A stretch of DNA of 64,000 nucleotides, taken from NCBI GenBank assembly GCA_018902385.1, contig JABSSW010000013.1, positions 558,001 to 622,000 of the forward strand, given 5' to 3'. The position numbers were made by a program, and so were the translations under genes. Source of the stretch: Physcia stellaris (lineage: Eukaryota > Ascomycota > Lecanoromycetes > Caliciales > Physciaceae). Numbering within the stretch: position 1 is the stretch's first letter; every line of letters starts with the position of its first letter. The notes under the pieces were generated by a model. It saw only the letters and a list, made by a program, of their open reading frames with translations, had not been told where the DNA came from and did not search any database. Shown one piece after another: positions 8,622-21,000 of the stretch.

Positions 8622-10817
8622 CTAGGAAGAACTAAGGTAGAACGGTGTTAGCGACTGCTCAACAATGACAGCGAGTGTAGAAGGAAACTTACGTAGTTGC
8701 CATTCAGCTTCTGCTCTTGATCCATCTGGCTGTTGTACTTGTTGATGCGTGGCCTAAAGCTGTTGGGGTCTCTTCGGAAGGTGACATCGAGGTTCTTAAG
8801 GAAGGAATTGCAACCTGTGAGTAACCCTTCGGGGGTGTTAGCGTGGGCGTCAATAGAAGGTTGGCCGTCGAAAACGATGACCCTATCGGCCAGGTAAGTT
8901 GCCATGATGAAATCGTGTTCGACGATAAAGGCTGTCTTCTTTGTATGCATGATGAAGCGTTTGATAACCCTCGCAGCAATTATACGCTGCTCGGAATCAA
9001 GATAGGCGCTGGGTTCGTCGATCAGGTAAATATCCGCTGGTTTGCCGAGGGCAAGTACGATAGCTACACGTTGTAATTCGCCTCCAGAAAGGTGTCGAAT
9101 TTCCTGATCGATAAAATCTTCGATTTTGAGAGGCTTGTAGACATCTGTCTGAAACTGGGGGCTCAAGAAGGACGCCTTGATTTTTTTGAGAAAGAGGCTT
9201 CGCACTGTCCCTTCAAATTTTGCAGTAATCTTCTGCGGCTTTAAGGAGATATGCATCTGTGGGACCTTAGCTTGACCATCTGGCTTCTCCAGTCCAGCAA
9301 GCAGTCGGCAGAAAGTTGTTTTGCCGGTACCGTTTTCACCCATCATAACGATAATCTCCGAGTCCGTGAATTGACCACCCTCTATAGCTAAGTGGAAACC
9401 TCCTAAAGTCTTTTCCATGTTAGGGTAAGTGTAGCCCCGGGCTTTGTCGTACTTTAGCTCATCCCCGGCTTCGGTTAAACGAAACGTTAAGGACTCCTCT
9501 CTGAATCGTAAGTTCTCTGTTGGGATATTGCCGTCGAGGAAAATGTTGATTCCTTCGCGAACAGACGCAGGGAGTGTGACGACGCCGTAGACGCCAGGCT
9601 TTCCGTATAGGACGCAGATGAAGTCAGAAAGATAATCCAAAACTGACAGATCGTGTTCCACAACAATGACATAGTCGTCAGGACGAAGTAGATCACGAAT
9701 TGTTCGGGCAGCGTTGAGACGCTGTTTGACGTCAAGGAAGGAAGAAGGCTCGTCGAACATGTACCTTCACCACATCAGCTTTCCTTCTGATTGTACAGTC
9801 CGTACAGTTTTGGACCTACACATCAGCTTTCGAAACGCAGACAGATGCGATCGCAAATCGTTGGAGCTCTCCGCCGGAGAGTAACCCAACTTCCCGATCA
9901 AGGACATGCCGTAACTCTGTAGATTGTCAGTACCAGATAAAACCAGGTTCTGTCTACCGCCTACCAAGAACATCTAATATCTTTTCCATATTGTCCATAT
10001 CTGATCTCGATTCGATCAACTTTCCTACTCTCTTCTCGGGTCCCGTAATGGCTTTGGGAACCCGGTCCACGTATTGTGGCTTCGTCACGGTCCTGAGGTT
10101 ATCCTCTAATACTTTGGTAAAGTAATCTGGGAAATGTTAGGATAATGGGAATCTTATAAAGGCTGATTGATAGTTACTTTGAAGTTCAGAGCCTCGAAAG
10201 TATTTCAGTATTTCTTCCCAGTCCGGTGGATCATCATACTTTCCAAGATTGGGTTTGAGCTTGCCGCCCAGTATTTGTAGGGCAGTGCTCTTGCCAATAC
10301 CATTTGTTCCTACCAGACCCAGAACTTGTCCAGGCCGGGGCATAGGCAGGCGGTGGAGCTTAAAGCTATTGGCCGAGTATCGATGAGTGACTTGGGACTC
10401 GAGGTTTGTGGGAAGATTGATGATATTAATTGCTCCGAAAGGACATTTCTTGACGCATATACCACATCCTATGCATAATCTTTCGGATATGAAAGCAATC
10501 TTGGATTCCGGGGTAACTTCTATGCAGAGCTTTCCAGTGCGGACAACAGGGCACGATTTCTTACATTCCTGACGACATTTCTGCACTGACGTTCAGCGAG
10601 ATTTTTATATACAGGGAATGGAGCGCTCTCACTTTTGGCTTGCACTGCGTAGTACCAACGATCAGTGTCTGGAGCACGGGGACTGACGAGGGGCGTGAGC
10701 TCGTACCTTGTCATTATTGACGATGGCAATACTACAGAGTTGAGAGGATTAGCAGATGCAGGGACAGACCGGCTTTCCAGCTCAACATCCGACCTACCGA
10801 GTCAATCTATCCGACAT
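8608..10817 (-). CDS. RLI1: ABCE1/Rli1, ribosome-recycling Fe-S ABC ATPase
   Basis: Eight exons: 10798-10817, 10707-10731, 10633-10644, 10178-10580, 9965-10126, 9820-9916, 8693-9764 and 8608-8631. They sum to 1815 nt, or 604 residues, close to the yeast protein. Rli1 splits post-termination ribosomes with eRF1 and acts in ribosome maturation. The N-terminus holds two Fe-S cluster motifs ([10 protein letters not shown] and [11 protein letters not shown]). Nucleotide-binding domain 1 has Walker [10 protein letters not shown] and signature [11 protein letters not shown] followed by YMFDEPSS. Domain 2 has [20 protein letters not shown] and [11 protein letters not shown]. The C-terminus GNYFFLEESS matches the usual ending. 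All introns are GT-AG, 48-66 bp; the one at 9765-9819 has a weak GAAG acceptor. The gene is divergent from CHD1. Confidence 0.97.
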
Positions 10818-11234
10818 GGTGGGCAAGCACAGTCTAGCAGTCGAGAATCTCGACTGCCAGCTTTGGTGATGGTGGGGAGGAGCTTTCTTATCAGTCGGTG
10901 TCAAATTGCGGAAGTCTCGCTTGTGTTATGGAGAAGCTGTGGCCGCTGAGATAGCTCGATCAAGGATTCACGGTGTAGACGGAAAGGTGTCTATTCTTTC
11001 CCTGAGACATGGCTTTGTGAATCTGCTTCTGTGTGTGTCTACAGCATTTGTGGGGGGAAGACGCTAGGGATGCGATAGGCTTAGCGTTTTGCTGTGTTAG
11101 CCGATTTAGATTGAGCGTCACGGCTCCACCACTCTTCTCTCTGTCTCTTCCATATAATCCCCCCCCAACATCCACCACCACCACCACTGCACTACGATCA
11201 CTGTCCACAATCTACCCGACCGGCTCTTGGAGCC
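10818..11234. promoter_or_regulatory. Shared divergent promoter of RLI1 and CHD1
   Basis: 417 bp separate the start codons of two oppositely oriented housekeeping genes. The CHD1 side is pyrimidine-rich on the plus strand, with a run of C at about 11160 followed by repeated CCA triplets shortly before the start, as is common near fungal transcription starts. I see no clear TATA box. Co-regulation of the two genes is possible but inferred only from arrangement. Confidence 0.55.
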
Positions 11235-14200
11235 ATGGCTTGTAAGTCTTTCCCCTCGAGCTTTTCCTACTCATAATTGTCACTATCACCGAGCATCTGC
11301 TGTCTCCGTCAGCCGCTTGTCAGGCCCATCGGTATCTCGCTTCAAATTTCAGATACCTTGAAGTCCTTTCGAGATCTCGTCAAAACTGCTTCAAGCTGCT
11401 AGCTGAGCTACAGGAAAGTCTGAATGAGGCGTGAGACAGTTTCTCCTAACGGACCGGCGTCCATCAGCCGGCATCTCGTTTCCATCTAAGCCATCATCTA
11501 CATTCATCAAACCATCATGAAAATGTGTTTCCTGCCCATGGTATACCGCTTGTGGGCCTATTACTATGTTTACTGGGTCGCATCGACTGCGCAGTGGTTC
11601 TCATAGCGCGCATATTGTACGCGACGACTTGATGATGCTCAATGCTAACACTTTGGTCTTCTAGCTAGTAGTGTGATGTATCGGCCGACCTCTTCAACAC
11701 CATCAAACCTCGCGTTCACCAATGGCAGCTCGACAACTCCTCACAGAACACACGCAGACTCATTGGCCGTATCCTCCGACACTGAAAGCGATCTTTCAGA
11801 TGCAATTGACCCTCCAGACTCCGTCATCAAACCTGCTCTCTCCATAGAACATGATCATATAACGACAAGCCAAGACGAGATGTCGAATGCTCCAGGCTAC
11901 TCTAGTGAGGACGCTATAGGCTCTGAGGATGGCGACTATGATTTCGAAGCCCCACAGCCTCCTGCAGCCCGTGATGCCGTCTCCAAGTCTCGCTCCTCTT
12001 CTGGGGGCTCCTCGACTCTGGGAAAGCGGAAGGCGAGCGCGGATGAAGAGGATCACATTAAGAATAACCCCGATCTATACGGGCTTCGTCGAAGCGTATG
12101 CCTACTCGTCTATAGATGCAAATTTAAATACTAACGTCTCGGCATAGGGTCGTGCCCATCCAATACGACGTATTGTAGGAGCCCTTTGTGTCTCTCTTTT
12201 TCTCAGCTAACCCCACTCTAGGTCCAGAGCGACTCCGATGAAGACGAATCTGGCTCTGATGTTGACAGCCGTCCTCATAAACGAGTGAAGAGAGAGATCT
12301 CGAAGCCAGGTACCGCCCCTTGCCGCCTATAGCAAGACTCTCTTAGCCTACCGAAACGTGAAATGACAACGGCTGACTGTATCGTGTTGAAAGTGTCACA
12401 ACCCTCAACAGCCTCACAGTCGGTATCTTCAGACTCAGACTCTGATATCGATCCCTACGGTCCTTCCCATCATCGCAGTAGGGGCAATAAGAAACTCCAA
12501 CCACGCCGATTTCTAAAGGACGCCTCGCATGATCTAACACCCAATAATAGCGAGCTCCGGATCCCTACCCGAAAAGCTGCAAAGACCACCAATTATAATG
12601 AAGACGATGAAGACCCCTTCGAGGATGACGAGGACATGGGCGTGCAGTCCTGGATCATCGAAGATGAGACACCAGGCATCGATATAGTCCTGGATCATAG
12701 ATTACGGGATGACATTGGTAAGCGTTACAGTGCAAAGCATTGTTATGATATGCTAAAAGGGTCAAAGGAATGGAAGTCACTGATCCAACAAGAAATGACT
12801 TCGAATACAAGGTAATTTCAACCGCCCGACTCGGTCCAGTAAGTTCAACGTTGACCGTAATAGATCAAGTGGCAAGGTCAGGCTCATTGTCATGCCACCT
12901 GGTCCTTCAATGGGGAATTAGCGACTTGTCGGGGAGCACGAAAGCTCGATAACTATTTCAAAAAGGTTGTGATCCGGGACATCGCGATGAAGAACGACGA
13001 TCGAGTACCTGCTGAAGAGAAAGAGCAATGGTTACTCGAGAGGGAAGCTGTCATCGATGCCCAGGAACAGCATACCAAGATTGAGCGCGTTATCGACCGA
13101 AGAGACGATACCGAGGGTTGTCCTGAGTATTACATCAAATGTAAGTGTGTGATAGGTTGATTTCGAGATCTCATCTTTAATCAATGTTAGGGCGAGGACT
13201 GAGTTATGACAATTGTACATGGGAGCAAGAAGAGCTGCTTAAGAGAAAAGGAGATAAGTTTAGAGAGGATCTCGAAACTCAAATCGGTCGCTACCTCCAC
13301 CGCACACGCTCATTACCCGTATCCGACCGCATGCAATCTAACCCACAAACAAGAGATCCCCACACTCCTATCAAGGAGCAACCCTCCTACATCAAGCATG
13401 GCAAACTACGCGACTTCCAGATGACTGGCCTGAATTTCCTGGCCTTCAAATGGTGCAAGGACGATAACGTCATCCTTGCTGACGAGATGGGACTCGGTAA
13501 AACCATCCAGACCATTGCCTTCATCAACTGGCTTCGCCATGAACGCGGTCAGCAAGGGCCTTTTCTGATCGTCGTTCCCCTGTCTACTATGCCAGCGTGG
13601 GCGGAAACTTTCGATAATTGGACACCTGACATCAACTACGTGGTCTACAACGGTAATGAAGCCTCTCGGAAAATCATACAAGAGCACGAACTCCTTATCG
13701 ACGGGAACCCGAGGCGGACGAAGTTCAATGTCCTTTTGACCACATATGAGTATATCCTTGTAGATTCCTACTTCCTTTCCCAAATCAGATGGCAATTCTT
13801 GGCGATCGACGAAGCGCATCGGTTGAAGAACCGAGAATCGCAGCTGTACGGCAAACTACAGAGCTTCAAGGTCCCGGCTCGCCTCCTGATAACTGGTACT
13901 CCGATGCAAAACACCTTGGGTGAGTTATCGGCGTTGCTTGATTTCTTAATGCCGGGTGCCATCGACATTGATGAAAATCTTGACCTTCAGTCGGACGAAG
14001 CTGGCCGCAAGATTGCCGAACTAACCAACAAGATCCAGCCTTACATGATTCGACGCACAAAGAACAAGGTTGAAAGCGAAATGCCTCAGAAGTCCGAGAA
14101 GATCATCCGGGTTATGCTGTCGGATATCCAATTGGAGTTATATAAAAACATTCTCACTCGCAATTATGCAGCACTCAACGAGGGTGCTAAGGGACCCAAA

Positions 14201-16742
14201 CAGGGACTCTTGAACATCATGATGGAGTTGAAAAAAGCTAGTCTTCACCCATACATGTTTCCAAACACCGAGGACCGCATTCGCGCCGGTATTGAGCGAC
14301 GAGAGGACGAGCTTAAGAGTCTTATCACAAGTAGCGGTAAGATGATGCTTCTGGATCAGCTGCTGACAAAGCTGAAAAAAGACGGCCATCGGGTCTTGAT
14401 CTTCAGCCAGATGGTAAAAATGCTTGATATTCTCTCCACATACCTCAATTTCCGCAATTACAAGTATCAGCGGCTTGACGGAACTATTCCTGCCGGTCCA
14501 CGTACCAATGCGATCAATCATTTCAATGCTCCTGACAGCCAAGATTACTGCTTCTTGCTTTCCACGAGAGCTGGTGGCTTAGGTATCAATCTCATGACCG
14601 CCGATACCGTCATCCTGTTCGACTCCGATTGGAACCCTCAAGCTGATCTTCAAGCAATGGCCCGTGCCCACCGTATCGGCCAAGAGAAACCTGTCACAGT
14701 CTACAGGCTAGTGTCGAAAGATACAGTAGAGGAAGAAATCTTGGAGCGAGCACGTAACAAGCTCATGCTTGAATTCATCACTATTCAGCGAGGAGTTACT
14801 GATAAGGATGCAAAGAAAGAATTGGAGAACAAGATGAAGCATTTCGGTGACGAACCCAATTCTTCTGATGCCATATCGGCCATACTTAAGAAACGTGGTC
14901 AGAAAATGTTCGAGCAATCTGGTAATCAGAAGAAGCTTGAAGAGCTGAATATCGACGCTGTCCTCGAGAACGCCGAAGATCATCAGACCGTACAGCAGGA
15001 AGCTATTGCTGCGGATGGTGGTGAGGAATTCCTCAAGAGCTTCGAATACACCGATGTGAAGTTGGACCTCGATATCGGATGGGATGAGATCATACCAAAG
15101 GATCAACTTGATCGACTTCGAGCCGAAGAGAGGGATAAAGCGGACGCCAAATTCCTTCAGGATCAAATAGAAGCAGCTGCGCCTCGCAGCCAGAAGCGGA
15201 AGAAGGCGGACGAAGACCGCGAGGAGCGTGCAGCAAAGAAACGTGCAAGAACTGCCGCGTCTTCGGCTACACCCGAATCCGACCAGCGTCCTGACCAAGA
15301 CCCAAGCCGACCCCTTGACGAGAAAGAGATACGCAATCTTCTCAAATCATTCCTCCGGTATGGCTCTCTAGATGACCGAGGAGATGAACTCGTCCAGGAA
15401 GCTCGCCTTGTCAATAGAGACCGAGCAGTCCTGAAGGCTACGTTGGATGATATTATTCGCCAGGCGAAAAGGCTTTCGAAGGAAGAGGACGACCGGATCG
15501 AGCTGGCCGAGCGCAACGAGGGCAAGAAGGTCACCAAGAAAGATAGGAAAGCTGTCCTTTTCGACTACCGCGGTACTAAACGCAACAACGCCCAGACTAT
15601 CATAGAGCGACCTGGCGAAATGCGGATGCTTAAAGAGGTTACTGAGAGTGTCGCAGATCCACGAGCATTCCGTATCCCAGAAGCTTCCAAAGGGACCGAG
15701 TATAGTTGCGAATGGGGTGCACGCGAGGACGGCATGCTGTGCGTTGGCATCGTGCGGCATGGCTACGGCGCCTGGGTTCCAATTCGGGATGACCCTGAAC
15801 TGGGACTAAGTGACAAGTTCTTCCTAGAAGAACACCGTGTGGAGAAGAAAGATCAACGCATGAAGGGTGAGACTGCAGGAGCGAAGTCGCCAGGAGCTGT
15901 CCACTTGGTCCGCCGTGCAGACTACCTGCTCTCCGTCCTGAAGGCTAAGACCAGCAACGGTACCAACCTCGCTGCCAAGCGTGCGGTCGAGAATCATCAT
16001 CGAAACAACAAGAAGAACGCTTTCAATCCCAGCAAGGCTGCAAGTCGTCCTGCCAGCTCCGCATCTCCCGCTCCTTCAAGAGTAGAAAAGTCGCGCCGAC
16101 CAGAGAAGCAGTCTCACCGCTATAGCAATGAGCGTCGCATTTCCGCCAATGGAGCTCGCAATGGACTTAGTCCCCGTCCTGACAGTAGCCACCGAGCAAC
16201 CAACGGGCACCGTCACAGTAATAGTGACTATCGATTGGGCAACGATGAGCAGACACGCGAGCGAAGTCGTGACCGTCAGTCAATCACTGGCGGTGCTGAC
16301 AACCATACGCTCATGATGAAGATGATCTTCAAACCCATCAAAAGCAGCTTGCACGCCGTCCAGTCTGCCACCAAGCAGTCGATCCCTGATAACAACGATC
16401 GTGCCAAATTACTGAGAACTGAACTTATCAGCATTGGTGACTACATCAATAAGACCTGCGAGGACCTGGATGGATCTATCGGCATTGAGGGCCAGCTCTG
16501 GTAGGTCGTCTTCTTGTTTTCTACGCTGTGCGTCAGTAGCTAACCATGCCTGCAGGGACTACATAATTGAATACTGGCCTAACAAGGGAAAAGAGGGTGC
16601 CCAGATCAAGGACATGTACGAACGTATTGTGAAGCAAATGGAGAAATTGGCGACCGGCCCGCCGAATGATGCATCCAATGGCACTACAGAGAAGCAAGAC
16701 GAACCCTCTAGTCAGGATAAGGCTACAGTCAAGCAGACATAA
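11235..16742 (+). CDS. CHD1: Chromodomain-helicase-DNA-binding remodeler CHD1
   Basis: Nine exons: 11235-11241, 11665-12095, 12148-12174, 12222-12309, 12394 (or 12412)-12717, 12768-12811, 12864-13140, 13191-16500 and 16556-16742. They sum to 4695 nt, 1564 residues. CHD1 slides and spaces nucleosomes in transcribed genes. The N-terminus is Ser/Asp/Glu-rich. Tandem chromodomains follow ([13 protein letters not shown], then [13 protein letters not shown], the latter completed by a splice inside the Trp codon). The SNF2 ATPase has Walker [12 protein letters not shown] and Walker B DEAHRLKN. The helicase C lobe has [12 protein letters not shown] and [18 protein letters not shown]-like region ([21 protein letters not shown]) and the C-terminal helical CHCT/DUF4208 domain ([20 protein letters not shown]) complete it. 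The start is the ATG before a 7 nt first coding exon; a TGCTAAC branch site and CTAG acceptor support the 423 bp intron. Full length and apparently intact. Confidence 0.95.
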
Positions 16743-18002
16743 GCGTGTGGTCTATAGATGACGAGCCAAGAATGCTTGCCTTTTGCGAGCAGAACCTTAG
16801 TCAGGACCACATTTTGAGGTCTTCTGCCTCCAATTGTCAATGCATCTCGAACCAATAGGTAGAGCGGGAGAATGACGAGGAAAGGCCGTGACTTCTCTTC
16901 CACGTCGAATACAAGGATGGCGTCTTCCGAATCGGCCGGATAATGATGGACCAACAACGATGTCACTAATGTATACACTGAATTTACGAGCGATGGAATG
17001 TTGTTACTGCAAGGTGTTGGGGCATACCCTTGAAGAATTTACTTATCCTTAGACCACGAGGTCTAATCTGCATTGCGACGGTGTTTGAGGTGGTCTGTGT
17101 GTAGGCTACTATAGATGGGCATTGCATGCACGGTATTGGAGGAGAACTGCTTGTAGGTTCTTGCGATGCATGGCTTCGGTGCGCTAGAAAAATCGGTGTT
17201 ACGAAGAACATTGGTCTTCTTTTGTGAGACTGATATTGTTGCCTCTAGATTTGGCTCTTGAGGCCTGGACGCAGACAGATTGTGTATTAGGAAAACATAT
17301 CCTGACCTCTCCGGTTGTCAAAGGCTCTCCGTAGAGTGCAAGATCGTCGAGAACTTCTACGTGACATGCAGCTCCTTGGAAACTGAATTCTAGGAGGTTC
17401 TGGAATAATCTCAAGCATTGTGCTTTGCTGATGTACTAACAATCGAAAACGTCCGATCCCTTTTCTGATGTAAAACCCAACATGAACATATCGCTGCGTG
17501 CTCCGATGTATTCTCATCCCAGTCATGCCAATCCGCAAGCATGCCACCAGATCTATTTGTAATCCCCGGAATTTTCAATCTTCCTTCATCCAGTATTACC
17601 GTCCGCTGGTCCATGGAGAGTACGCGTTGCGCAACTAGCGCTCTAGTAGATATTCTTTCACCCTCTCACCTGGAGCCTCGGGCTATTTTAAAGTACCACG
17701 GTCGGAAATTGAGAGGTGGTGGTAGAGAGACAAAGTCGGCACATGGAGTATCAGATAATAATTTTGGAGATCGGCTGTTGCTATTCCAGGACTCGGGATG
17801 GCTTGGACTTTTCCAGTCCAAGCGTTGTTCAATAATGTGATCTAGATCGATCAATAACAGAAAGGGGTATATGACGCCAAACGAAGGTGCTAAAAATTCC
17901 ACAAACAAATCAACGACGCCTGCCTGTTAACTTCAAACCACACTGCGCCAGATCCGCACTACCTTTCAGGTGAACAAAGAAAGTACTGACCGCACCGTAG
18001 AC
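16743..18002. other. Intergenic region with possible decayed minus-strand gene (about 17200-17908)
   Basis: After the CHD1 stop, the minus strand carries three separate protein-like frames between about 17200 and 17908: one with LLIDLDHIIEQRLDW and FRPWYFKIARGS, one with GRLKIPGITNRSGGMLADWH, and one with FSFQGAACHVEVLDDLAL. I found no ATG for the first and no set of introns of normal length that joins them. This could be a relic gene or a gene with splice sites I misread. No family is recognised. Confidence 0.3.
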
Positions 18003-21000
18003 TCAGAACCCACTGACCCTCTTGAGCCAGCTCCCTCTTTTGCCACCTGCCGCTAGGGAGGGTCTGGCATCAAAGCTCTTCATGCCTCCCACAAAGTCGC
18101 TCTTTCTTCGACTTGCGTACGGTCGTCCTCCATCATCCTCCCTGCTTCCTTCGCTACTCCTAATCTCTCGATCCTTCCGCCTTCTCCGCGCCTCCTCTTC
18201 TTCAGGAGTCATCTCGACATACCGACTCTGGCGCCTCGACTTCCTCTTCGCCCGTTTGGCAGCATCGTCCTCAAGGACTGCGTTATCCGTACCGCCGAAT
18301 ACAGGAGTGGGTTCGATCACCGTTCCCTCGACTGGTGGGGGCGGCGCTGGGTCACTGATTTGAGACTTCACCCAGGAGGATGTGTGGTCATTGGCACCAT
18401 GCAGATACGGCTCTTGACCGCCAGGGCCATTTCTTGGGTCGAAATAACCATCTACTGGAGCTGTAGTCTTCTTTCGACTACTCTTCTCAGCGCGACGAGC
18501 CTCACGACGGGCATGGCGCTCGACATCATCGTTCGCACCAGACGCCATGGGCTGATCCATATACGAACGGCGTCGGTCGGATTTCGCAGGACGAGTGGCA
18601 GGCTCGGCTGTGGCGAGTTTCGCATTCATTTCGGCACGAGCTGCGCGCCGGGCTCGCTTCTCTTCCAAACGGATAGCCTCCGCCTCTTCTTCTCTACGGG
18701 CTCGGCGGTCTCGTGCTTCCTTCGATTTGAGCTTGCGGGCATCGTCTATCGCGCGCTCAGTTTCGTGGCGACGGGCTCGACGATCTCCGGCTTCTCTGGG
18801 TTCAGTCTCTTTGGCTGCAGCTCGTTTAGCTTTGCGCTCTTTACGAGCTTCGGCATCTTCGGCTTCTGTGGCTATGCCTCCCTCGGCTGGTGCGTCGTAA
18901 ACGTAGCCTGCGGCAGCTCTGTCTTCGCGATCGGAGCGGCGGACTTGACGATCATCGCGACGAAGGCGCTTGGCTGAGTCGTCACCTCCAGCGACGGTCC
19001 GTTTGCGACGTGACAGGCCTTCGTCGTCAGTGAGGACTCCTTTACTCCTAGGCCGTTCAAATGCCTCGGACGCGCGACGACTTTTGCCAAAGCCGAACAA
19101 GCCGCCCATCACACCGCCACTCTTTGGCTTCTTCGCGCTTGTATTGGCACGTTGAGGACGTGGTCTCTCATCAAAAGCGAGGGTCTCCCTGGGACCTCCA
19201 TTGATCCCGTCCTGCGGGGAGCCAGCTTCAACCATGACCACGTCGTCCATGACTTCGGCTGAGGTTTTGGTCTGCAAAGGCTCAAGGTTAGCTCTCTTCA
19301 AGGCAGACAGGGCTTCTGGCTTTTTTCTGATTGGTAGAATGGATTTCTTGTAAAACTGTTGAACCACGCTTACCTCTCTCTTGGGTTTGCTCTTTGCTGC
19401 TTTATCCTTGTTGGCCTTGATCGGTGGTTCTTGTGGGGCTATGTCATCCAAGACAGGTTCGTCTAGTCCACCTACCATGACCATGTCGTCGTCGTCAATA
19501 GCATATGGGTCAGGAATGACTGGCTCAATGTCAGCCTCTCGTGCCTCGAGGATCTATATCAAGAGATACTACCTTTAGCCCTCTGCTTCCCGCGAGTTGA
19601 TGGCTTCCTACCAAGTTTCGCAGTACCCATGAGCTTAGCTGCTTTTGAACTCATCTCTGGTGCATCTTCTGCTGGAGGTGATGGAAGTCCGATTGCGTCG
19701 ATATCCATAGATTGCCTACGGGAAGAAGCGGTCTTCGAGGCTGCTGTGCTGTTGCGTCGTACAGTTTTGGCGCGCACTGGAGGTGGACCGCCAAAGAAAC
19801 CGCCAAAACTAGAACCGCGTGACTTTGGAGGTCGAGACTCAGACTTCTTCTCCTTTTCGTCCGAACCAGATGACTTTGAAGATTTCTCAACCTCCTTGTC
19901 CTTCTCCTTCACCGTCTTTGTGGACTTGGACCGACCGAGACCCGGGGCAGGCTTCTTTTCTTTCGGCTTAGGAGGGACGTCAGCATCATCTTTCGAGGGG
20001 GCCTCTTTCTTCGTGTCTTTCTTCGGCGCCGCGCCCCAGAAGCCCCAGGAAGATGCGCCTTCGTTTTTCACAACGCGGGCGCGTTCCTTCTTGGCGGGTT
20101 TAGTTGAAGTTGACACAGACTCTGCTGGTGGAGTAGGCGGTGCTTCCGGGGCAGGTGCATCGAAATTGAACTCGTCCATCATGTCCATCATGCTGTCTTG
20201 CTTGGGTTCTTTCTTGGGTTTGGCTGATTTCTTGGCAGGTTTCTTCTCTTCTGGGGGTGGGTCAAGCAGGTCAAGGAGGTCGTCCTCGGGGCTCTCACCA
20301 GGGAAACTGCCCGGCACGTTGGAAGTGTCCTTGTGCGGGGCGAATGGAGGCGATGGGCCCTTGTTCTTCGAATCGTTCTTGCCGGCTTTGGATTTACTGG
20401 GTGTTGCAGAGGACTTTTTCGGATTGGGGGATGCAGATTCGGCTTTAGAGGCAAACAGGGGTTCTATCTCCGGGGCGGGTGGCTGAGGCTCTGCTGTCGC
20501 TACCGAATTCCTTTCTTTCGCTTTGCCGCTTCCTTTCTCCTTCTCCAAATCCTTGACGCGCTGCAATACGGCTGACTTGGCTGTCGGTTTGGACGTGGAC
20601 ATGGTCGACTTGGAGGGTTTTGAAGGTTGAGATTGCGATGCTTCGTCAGTCGCTCCTTCTGCTTCTTTCTCTTTCTCTTTCTTGAGATTATTCTTTAGCG
20701 AACCCTTGTGATTGGTCATGGCCGGCTTGGTAATTTCGTTTGAAGGCTCATCTGCCTTCTTGCCACCTGTCTTCTTCGACCCCCAGAAGCTCCAGGCATC
20801 GTCTTTTCCCTCGGCCTCATCCATCGCCTCCGCTAGCTGCTCCTCTCCCAGCTCTAGCAAATCCTCAAGCAGCGCCTCATCCGAGTTCTTCTTCTTGGCA
20901 CTGTCTTTGCTGCCTACCTTGCCCGTCTTGCTGTCAGCTTTGGACTTGGATCCTTTCTTGTTGAATGTAGGCGTCGGCTCTTCAACGAGGCCAATCACCT

